Source: Aldrovandia affinis (Eukaryota > Chordata > Actinopteri > Notacanthiformes > Halosauridae). Taken from it: 64,000 bases of DNA. The notes beneath the pieces were generated by a model. That model worked only from the letters and a program-made list of their open reading frames with translations. It was not told the DNA's origin and ran no database searches. The position numbers were made by a program, and so were the translations under genes. Below are positions 56,411 to 64,000 of this stretch, piece after piece; the stretch's first letter is position 1; each line of letters begins with the position of its first letter. The stretch covers positions 372,001 through 436,000 of the forward strand of contig JAINUG010000053.1 in assembly GCA_029706075.1 (NCBI GenBank), read 5' to 3'.

Positions 56411-56950
56411 GCTGTCAAAATAAAGGAAACACCAACATAAAGTGTCTTAATGGGACATTGGATCACCACAAGCCACCAGAACAGTTTCAATGCGCCTTGG
56501 CATAGATTCTACAAGTGTCTGGATCTCTATTGGAGGGATGCAACACAATTATTCCACAAGAAATTCCATAATTTGGGGTTTTGTTGATTGTGGAAAATGC
56601 TGTCTCAGGCGCCACTCCAGAATCTCCCAGAAATGTTAAATTGGGTTCAGATCTGGTGATTGAGATGACCATGACATATAGTTTACATATCTGCCTGCTC
56701 ATCAAACTATTCAGTGATCACATGTGCTCTGTAGATGGGGGCATTGTCATCCTGAAAGAGACCAATCCCATCAGGATAGAAATGCTTCACAATAGGATAA
56801 AAGTGATCACTCAGAAAGGCTTTGTATTTATTGGTGTTTACCGTGCCTCTAAGGGGTTGAGTGGACCTAAACCATGACAGGAAATGCACCCCGCACCATA
56901 ACAGAGCCCCCAGAACCCTTAATTTACTAAAGTATTTCCTTTATTTTGGA
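56411..56950 (-). mobile_element. Tc1-like transposon, 5'-truncated
   Basis: Ends carry CAAAATAAAGGAAA in inverted orientation (56,416-56,429 and mirrored near 56,935-56,948), with TA at both sides. On the minus strand the C-terminal part of a Tc1-type transposase is readable: HFYPDGIGLFQDDNAPIYRA with the second catalytic Asp (about 56,770-56,715). The region that should hold the final acidic residue is broken by stops, and WNFLWNNC and LCQGALKLFWWL mark the end. Inactive. Confidence 0.82.
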
Positions 56951-56959
56951 TAAACATTG

Positions 56960-58408
56960 AAAACAATGTTTAGAAAGAATGAATTTATTCTAGATCTCTG
57001 AAATGGGGAACACACTTTTATTTTATGTATAGCTGTAGCTGTAACTGTAACAAGTAATACTATTGCAGCACTCACAATCTAATTGCTGTGGCACTGGGAT
57101 GAGCACAACTAGCCTTTCTTTATTAGTTTATTTGTAAGTACAAAGCACAGAGAACATTGATAGCCTCAGAAGCAGTGCCCGATGCACTGTACATGTGTAT
57201 ATAGCCGAAGCTAATCTCCAACACCAGTCGCTTGATGAGCATCGATAGTTCAATAAAATAATACAATTACATTGTTAGAGTTTAAAATCAATGCATAAAA
57301 TGACCGGAAACAACAACAACCATACATCACATGACAAAAAAAAAGAGAAAAGAGCACAAATACAGTAATGATTAGTTGGTGTCATGATTACAATTTACCA
57401 CTGTTACCTTTGTGTCGGAACAGAGACTCACCATCATGGCAGAACTTTAAGTGCAATCTGTCCATGATTCATTTACGATTTGGGGAAGGACTAGCATAAG
57501 TCTGGTTCAGACCCTTTTTTATATTTTAATTTTAGGTCACTTACAAACACAAGATATATTTCCAATGTTAGCACTGAAATTAAACTCATGGTAAATATTA
57601 TGGTGACACCAAACATTGCTAGGTTGGGGTTTTGGAAAACAGTTGGGTTAATACAGAGATCTCGGCTGCTATGGGGGAAATATGCTCAGGCAATATCACT
57701 ACCATGTGACAAGGCCAATTGGGACCTGCGGATCTCCACTTTTCTCTGGTGTGCCTAACCCATAATCTCCAGCATAGTGGTCATAGATATAATCCAAAAT
57801 TGTAGCTTGTGATATAGTAGAGCATACTGTATGCTGACCCTCTGGGCCATGCGGATCAAGCTGGTGCTGATAACCCGCATACCTAGGTGCTCTGGTGTTC
57901 ATTCAAATGAGTAATAAAACCCATCAGTGATGAACACCAGAACAGCCCACATTTGTTTATGGGTATTATGGAAATCAACAAGTCTTGAGAGGAGAAGCAG
58001 ACACAAGATGGAGATCTGGGCCAGAGAGAACAGGTCACTGTCACAATGAAACACTGGCCCACTAATCCAATATCAGAACAGTGTACCATGTTACAAAAAA
58101 TTGGGATCCAAAAGTATTTCAACCCAAACTGCTGATTATAACATCACTTTTTAGAAATATTTTTTTAAACTGTACACATAAACTTATTTTAGTAAGGAAG
58201 CATTATTACTTATTCATTTCAGATCACGGAAACAGCTCCATGACAACTGGTCCAAGCTCTCAGTCTCTGTCCTGTTCCTCATGTAAGGGAATGTAATCAC
58301 AGAGCATGTTCCAGTCACTTAAAAATAGAAGGCAGTCTCAACTGGAGGAAATGGTACACATTTGTTTCATTGTACAATGAGCCTCAATTATTTCTACAAT
58401 GAGAGGAA
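56960..58408. other. No recognised feature
   Basis: AT-rich spacer. Frames under 80 codons with no motif. Confidence 0.4.
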
Positions 58409-58773
58409 TGACTGGGGAACTGAGGCAAGGCAGAGAGATGGGACTCAAATGCAGAGACGAAGCAGGAGGCAGATGTAGAATAAACTGACTTTTTATTAAA
58501 AATGGACTAATGAAAACACAAGAACAACTCAAACTGGGAGAACATAAACACGAGTAAAAATAATCAAAACATTAACAAACACGAGTAGTACAACAAAAGC
58601 TCAGAATGGTAACACTGGAACACTTGACTAGCAAACACAGTGGAAAAACCATTGAAGACAGAGCACAGACCAAACCACTTAAATAAGGGCATGAAACAAG
58701 GCACAGGCAAAGACATTTAAGGGAACACTAAGAGTTCAATGCTGCTCTCTGGCGGCGAGCAGGAACCGTTACA
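58409..58773 (-). repeat. 3' LTR of the chromovirus
   Basis: On the minus strand it begins TGTAACGGTTCCTG directly after the polypurine tract AGAGGAGGGGGTAC (58,774-58,787) and ends near CCTCAGTTCCCCAGTCA. About 365 bp. The outer edge is inferred from the TG...CA pattern only. Confidence 0.75.
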
Positions 58774-59492
58774 GTACCCCCTCCTCTGCGAATGGCTCCA
58801 GCTGGAAGGTGGTAGCAGAAATCCCAAATCAACCCTGGGTCAAAAATGTCCCGTGCCAGGTCCCAGGAGCGCTCCTCAGGACCATAGCCTTCCCAGTCCA
58901 CAAGATACTGGGTACTCCTCTGCACCCGTCGGAACTCCAGGATATGGTGTACAGTATAAGCTGGCTGGCCACCAATCATACAGGACGGAGGAGGTGGACT
59001 GGCGGCTGGAGACAGAGGGCTGGTGGTCAGAAGCTTGAGACGGGAAACATGGAACATCGGGTGGGTCCACAGGGACTGAGGCAATAGAAGGCGGTAAGCA
59101 ACAGGATTGACCCTCCGCAAAACCCTGAATGGGCTAATGAAGGTGGGGTCAACTTCCGAGACTCGACTCGAAGAGAGAGGTCTTGGGTGGAGTGCCAAAC
59201 CCTCTGCCCTGGCCAGAACAGAGGCAGGCTGCAGGGATGACCGTCCTTGTCTCCAGGTCTTACAACAACGTGGGATGAAGGCCTCCGCTGAAGGAACCCC
59301 CACCTCTGACTCTTTCTCTGGGAATAAGGGTGGTGGGTATCCAAGCTGGCACTCAGAAGGGTAAAGGTCCATGGAGGAACTCTGCAGGGTGTTGTGTGCA
59401 CTCAGCCCAGATGAGGTACTTGCTCCAAGTGGTAGGATTGGAGGAGGCAAGGCAGGGTAGTCTCCAAGTCCTGACGATGGGAGAAGGCACAA
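58728..59492 (-). pseudogene. Chromovirus pol end: integrase C-terminus and chromodomain
   Basis: The frame runs 254 codons. After a shifted start it reads YPSECQLGYPPPLFPEKESE (integrase end of core), SRVSEVDPTFISPFRVLRRV and NPVAYRLLLPQSLWTHPMFH. A chromodomain follows at about residues 179-226 (YTVHHILEFRRV, QYLVDWEGYGPEERSW). Chromodomains guide integration to marked chromatin and define chromoviruses. The integrase catalytic residues are upstream and deleted. Confidence 0.88.
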
Positions 59493-60046
59493 GGGTGAAG
59501 CTTTTGCTCCTGAATGGCTCTCTGGGACAGGATGGCTCCTACTCCGACATCAGAGGCGTCCACCTCCACAATGAAGGGCAAGGAGGGATCAGGGTGGACC
59601 AGAACAGGGGCAGAGGTGAATCGCTGCTTGAGGTCCTGGAATGCCCTCCCTGCCTCAGGAGTCCAGCAGAATCTAGCAGCTATCCCCCTATTCAGGGCAG
59701 TGAGAGGTGCAGCAAGGGAACTGAAGTTGCGGATGAACTGCCGGTAGAAGTTGGCAAAGCAGAGGAACCGTTGGACCTGCTTGACAGAGGTGGACTCACG
59801 TGGAACTCACTTCTCAGGCTTCACAAAGAGCTGGTTCTGGAGAGGCTGCTGCAGCACCTGCCTGACATGCAGGACATGATCTTGTTGAGAGCTCGAAAAG
59901 ATGATGATATTTTCCAGGTAGACAAAGCCAAAACGGTTGAGTACATCTTGAATGTACTCTTCCATGGTGGCAGTCTCAGGGGCAGAGAGAGAGTACAGTG
60001 TAACAAGTGTCTCGATGAACACCGCTACTAGAATGCTAGTACCCAA
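59410..60046 (-). pseudogene. Chromovirus RT remnant and start of RNase H
   Basis: The frame has the linker [16 protein letters not shown] joined directly to [20 protein letters not shown]. The stretch between, which normally holds the first two thirds of RT, is deleted. The YLDD box reads YLEN. After a stop it continues [20 protein letters not shown], then [20 protein letters not shown] (RNase H start), and ends soon after. The first 13 codons belong to the inserted LTR-like element. Confidence 0.85.
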
Positions 60047-60355
60047 TTAATGAATGGAACAGATAAGCAGAAGATAACAGATTCGTCAAGAGAGAGATGG
60101 TCAAGCACACAAGAATGAACTCACATGTAGACATAAGCTACGGTTTAGAGGTAAGAGAATGGTTTGTGCATTTAAAACAAAAAACATTTTGTTTCCCTTT
60201 CACCCTTTAATTTATTGATATTTAAGAAAAGTAGAAAAACGGTGCACACAACAACAGACATGTAAGAATGTAGAATGATTCAATGAGAAGCTTACTGATT
60301 TCCAAATGACAATAATCGATACCTTTTTCTTTGTTTACAAGACGGCAGTGTTTAG

Positions 60356-60571
60356 GTGGCAGTGTTAGCATAATGGTTAGGGAACTGGGCTTGCAATGCA
60401 AAGGCTACAGGTTTGATTCCCAGGTGGGGGCACTGCCGTTGTACCCTTGAGCAAGGTATTTAACCTGAATTGCTTCAGTTAATATCCAGCTGTATAAATG
60501 GATTGTATGTAAAGAAATGTAAACTGTAAGTCGCTCTGGATAAGAGCGTCTGCTAAATGCCTGTAATGTAA
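60356..60571 (+). mobile_element. tRNA-derived SINE with L2-type tail
   Basis: The head has an A-box-like TTAGCATAATGGTTAGGG (60,365-60,382) and a B-box GGTTTGATTCC (60,410-60,420). The 3' end has the hairpin CGCTCT-GGATA-AGAGCG (60,532-60,548) and AAATGCCTGTAATGTAA, nearly the same as the tails of the L2 copies in this window. This organisation matches eel UnaSINE-type elements mobilised by an L2 LINE. A clear target duplication was not found. Confidence 0.85.
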
Positions 60572-61337
60572 GACAATCTAAGACTTCATTTCAATTACTA
60601 GGTAAGTATGACCTTACTATTTATTTACCCATATAGTTGGTTACTTTTAGAATCAGGAATCGACACAGGAATCGATATTGGTTACTATAATTATTATTAT
60701 TCACGGTTAGATTGTATTCATGGTTAATATCAGGGAGGATTCACTGCTATGGTATTAAATGTTTAAAGATGGTAAAATACTTTAATCCCTTTTTATATAT
60801 TTTTGCTTGCTGTTATTAATTGGTAGCTTCTTGTCAAGGATGCACGCATTAGATTATTCAACCAGGACTCTTATTTCAAATAAGTTCAATAACTCATAAA
60901 CCAGTTCAACAGTTGAGTATTACTCAACTCTGGATATGAAAACAAATAAAATACCAATTAAAATATGAATATCAAAAGCAACTGTCATATCATTACCAAT
61001 ACATCAATACTTTACAATTCAAAATGCATGAACCTGCGCACTCCCGACGAGTGGCGACTTGAATTACTCAGTCCTTTACTAAAGTGAGATCGGATCCTCA
61101 TCCAATTCGCTCAGCTCATTTAAAATATACATTGCACCACACTTGTTGTAACCTTCTTTATTTGTTCAATAAAAGATGTTGAAATTCATGTAAATGATCA
61201 TGTCTCTTTCTATACTTTTACGGTTTATATACACTGTTTAAATCAACTTGAGTCAAATGCTTATCTTAGCTAAACTGGGGGTATCATTAGCTTGAGTCAG
61301 CTAACTTAGCTGCATATTAACAAGGGATAGTCTACAT

Positions 61338-61886
61338 CAGGGGTCACCAACACGGTGCCCACGGACACCAGGTTGCCCCCAAGGACCACATGAGTCGCCC
61401 GCAGGCCTGTTCTAAAAAATTTGTTAAAAGGGTTTGTCAGTGGCTAGTGAAAATGGGACATTTTTCCTATGAAATGTAGTAGAAGTGATCAGCTGAAAAT
61501 TTAAACAATTGCTGAGATTAATAGAAATAAAGTGTTGAATATTGATATTATCCGTTTCCCACCTTGTTAAGTCATTGTTGATAATTATTGTGAGAAATCA
61601 TTAACGTGATCAGTGTCTTCACATTGATGAGTATCATTTATCATTAATAATAATATATAACTAAAGGCAAACTGAGCAAATTAGTTATTTCAGAAGAGTG
61701 TATCAAACTGGTAGCCTTTCGTATGACTCAGTACCCATGAAGTACTGACAGCTGTTGCTGTCGGGCGTTTTCTGGCACAAGAATTTCACTCACCGTGTTA
61801 TACTTGTATAATATGTGATTGACAATAAAACCTTGAAACTTGAAACTTGAAGTAGCTCTCAGTTTCAAAAAGGTTGGTGACCCCTG
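61338..61886. mobile_element. hAT-type MITE, 549 bp
   Basis: Inverted termini CAGGGGTCACCAAC and GTTGGTGACCCCTG. The 8-bp repeat GTCTACAT flanks it (61,330-61,337 and 61,887-61,894). No transposase. It lies in the LTR-like insertion and so is younger than it. Confidence 0.94.
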
Positions 61887-62869
61887 GTCTACATCATTAG
61901 CTGGAGCTAGTTAATTTAGCTTCACATTGCTATCGTCATGCTAGCTACTGGCTAACATGATCATTGTTGAGACAGTATGGCAAGGCAACCGCAACCCGCA
62001 GCTATCGTCAGTAGTCCAATCTGCTACGATATCACGTAGCAGAGGCACGCGCGAGATCTGTCACCGAAACCGCCTGCAGTCTCGACGACGACAATGCCCG
62101 CACACCTCTGACACCTGACACACAACAGATCAAAGAGCAACGCCGACAACCGCAAGCCAAGAAGCTAGCTAATCAGTTTCAGGAAGACGTGTCTCATCTC
62201 AATTACCAACGACAGTATGTTAAATACACCATTCAAGGACCTATTATTAAAATGAAAGTACTAACTCATCAATGGAAGTTTTCGAATGTACAGCAGTTCG
62301 AAGGAAAACGCTGGAAGGGTGATTCGGTCGCTGAGAAAACTTGCCGTTTTTTCCAAATGGAGGAACGTTGCCAATACGTCGATAGCTCTTTTAACAAATA
62401 TTCTTCAGTTAGATTCTGTGTATAGCCGTCACTACTCGTTTTACACTCAAATAGAAATATGAAAATTCTCACTCGATATATTTATGTCGAATTCCCGAGA
62501 AAACTAATTTGATATCTTTCTGTTAAACTCGTATCTTCTCTCTCACTTAACTCAAGGCCACATAAGGGTGGTCCTACTTTCTAATTGGCCAACTCTCAAC
62601 AAGATTGTATTTCTCATTGGCTTATTACTGTTTCCCACATGCAATACCATTTTGGTTATACATGTCACATTTAAGTCAACATTCATGTCCTGGTTTCTCT
62701 TTATTAATTTAAATTAACTATTTAAATTATTGTTGGTTTTTTCTCTTCAGTGTCTAACATTTAGTACTTATTAATTTCTTTTAAGGATCATTCTATTTAT
62801 TTAACTCATTTTATAACACTGGAATTGCATTATTAATAGGCTCTTTGTCTGGGTTACAACAGTCTCCCA

Positions 62870-63772
62870 CAAGGAGTCATATGGGCAGTGAGGAGGAAGA
62901 GCTGCTGCCCACGGTTTGCTGAACACCTCACTCAGTGCAGCATACTGGGGAGGCACTTGGCTGAGGTTGGGGGAAACAACTGGCTCAGAAGAGGAGTGCT
63001 TGAGTTAGCCAGTGTGGGTAGGAAAACATTTAGGACCCCATTCACTAAGGATGCCAGCTACCCAGTCGATCCGGGGGTTGTGGCAGGCTAACCAGGGGTA
63101 GCCAAGAATAAGAGAGTGCTCAGGTGACTCGAGAAGATAATCTCCTCATAGTTACCCCCGATGCGCAGTCAAATTGGAGCGGTGCAGTAGTGGACACTGC
63201 CAGAGCCAAGAAGTATGGTATCCAGGGCTGATACTTGGAAAGGCTGGTCAAGCTTGGTGTAGGGGACCTTCCAACGACATGCTCAGTCAATGTCCAGGAA
63301 ACATCCAGCTGCCCCAGAGTCCACAAACCCCTGGAGTTCATGCTGTTGGTTACTCCAGAAGAGTGTAGAATGCAGCAGTACTCAGGAGACAGGGGATAGG
63401 GAGGTGGTGATTTGGCTCATCAGGATCCTCCCATCTCCTAATGAGCTATGACCTTTCCCGACAGCTCTGGACAGACTGGAAACCCCACAATAAAGGCAGA
63501 ACCCCTCTTGTATCCTATGGTTATGGTCCTGCTGGGAGAGACAGGTCCTGCCCAACTGCATGGGCTCCTCACTTGTGGCAGTTGGGAGACTTGGGGTGAC
63601 CTGGGACAGCTTGGGATGGCTTGAGGGGGCAGGGGTAGGTGGGGAAGGAGCTGGGGCTGGAGTCGGGAACCTCTGTTCTCTGCGCCACTCCCTTAGCCGG
63701 TTGTCAATGCAGACAGATAGGGTAATGGACTCTGGTTGGCCTCAAATTCTCGGGACGCCAGCTCAATTTAAT
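62870..63772 (-). pseudogene. Chromovirus gag end, protease and linker
   Basis: Gag: DNRLREWRREQRF (63,710-63,670), a Pro-rich stretch, EEPMQLGRTCLSQQDHNHR and a partly lost CCHC knuckle starting CLYCG. The protease region is in several frames (GFVDSGAAGCF-like, then LATPG and HNPRIDWVAG, the latter near 63,085). The linker AALSEVFSKPWAAALPPHCP (62,940-62,880) ends at PYDS, where the LTR-like insertion begins. Many frameshifts. 5' truncation is at about 63,772. Confidence 0.8.
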
Positions 63773-64000
63773 TATATGTTAAAAAGGTTGCCTAATATCA
63801 AGAGAGTTTGCAGGCCATTATTTTAAAGAAACACACTGTAGGCCTATCTCATGAATAACCAAATTATGTGGTACTTTTGTACAGTAAATCACATTTACAT
63901 TTCATAATATTGGCGCCTAGTGGTTCCTGACAATACTCTACAGTCTGTATGGTACATCTTGCAATTGCACATTTTCAGCAAAATAACTATTTAAATTGCT
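63773..64000. other. No recognised feature
   Basis: Short AT-rich end of the window beyond the truncated chromovirus gag. Confidence 0.4.

Larger units (their letters stand above)
59999..62858. mobile_element. LTR-like insertion (2.86 kb) inside the chromovirus
   Basis: It begins TGTAACAAGTG and ends GGGTTACA, six-base inverted termini of TG...CA type. ACAG flanks it at 59,995-59,998 and 62,859-62,862, and the chromovirus linker is interrupted exactly here. No repeat of its own ends is visible inside, so a long solo LTR (about 2.1 kb without nested elements) is the simplest reading. An AATAAA near 61,171 could be its polyadenylation signal on the plus strand. The family is unknown. Confidence 0.65.
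58409..63772 (-). mobile_element. Chromovirus (Ty3/Gypsy) fragment, minus strand
   Basis: Its 3' LTR (58,409-58,773), the end of pol with chromodomain, part of RT and RNase H, and the protease and gag end are present in order. The 5' end of gag and the 5' LTR are missing. A 2.86-kb LTR-like insertion (59,999-62,858) splits the protease-RT linker. Further internal deletions removed most of RT, the end of RNase H and the integrase core. It is inactive. Confidence 0.88.

Noticed and set aside
60356..60430. Possible tRNA gene
   Set aside because: A and B boxes are present but no acceptor stem or anticodon arm closes, and an L2-type tail follows; it is a SINE head. The same applies to the heads at 4.7, 11.6, 16.0 and 35.2 kb.

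Overview
The window looks like a repeat-dense intergenic region from a ray-finned fish genome. I found no convincing host gene. Nearly every recognisable coding stretch belongs to a transposable element, and the mix is typical of fish: Tc1-like DNA transposons, hAT elements and their MITEs, L2- and CR1-clade LINEs, tRNA-derived SINEs, and Ty3/Gypsy elements including a chromovirus and a Gmr1-type element. The L2 3' tail with a GGATA-loop hairpin, shared with a SINE at 60.4 kb, resembles the eel UnaL2/UnaSINE system. That weakly suggests an eel-like or other early-branching teleost, but the species cannot be fixed from the sequence.

Layout. 0-5.7 kb: an L2 tail fragment, a clean solo LTR with a 5-bp target duplication, a TG microsatellite and a SINE-like repeat. 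5.7-10.1 kb: an element with GGGCCCTATTTT termini that carries a broken minus-strand LINE. 11.0-11.7 kb: a SINE split by a hAT MITE. 13.8-16.9 kb: a nest in which a Tc1 copy contains a hAT-type MITE, which contains a second Tc1 copy, while a SINE sits elsewhere in the outer Tc1. 18.0-20.7 kb: an LTR fragment and two Tc1 relics. 20.9-24.1 kb: an internally deleted Ty3/Gypsy element with both LTRs. 24-28 kb: mostly unassigned DNA, with a weak exon candidate and a possible solo LTR. 28.0-34.1 kb: an old plus-strand L2 element broken by a CR1 copy and by a younger inverted L2 copy whose RT frame is still open.

34-37.6 kb: a SINE and AT repeats. 37.7-45.6 kb: a nearly full-length minus-strand Ty3/Gypsy element (1.2-kb LTRs, tRNA-Ser-like primer site, gag-pol with stops and frameshifts). 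47.0-51.1 kb: a minus-strand Ty3/Gypsy element with integrase upstream of reverse transcriptase (Gmr1 order), a collapsed 5' end and a 730-bp tandem duplication that also copies flanking DNA. 51.3-53.8 kb: a ZMYM1-like hAT relic and CR1 pieces forming an inverted repeat. 54.0-56.2 kb: a hAT element with complete ends and a damaged BED-finger transposase. 56.4-57.0 kb: a Tc1 relic. 58.4-63.8 kb: a minus-strand chromovirus fragment split by a 2.86-kb LTR-like insertion that itself holds a SINE and a hAT MITE.

The genes do not form a pathway. The biological content is a record of successive insertions. The most notable items are the Gmr1-type pol order, the LINE/SINE pair sharing a hairpin tail, the nested insertions datable by intact target duplications, and lesions in the RT catalytic motif of all three Gypsy copies that retain it.
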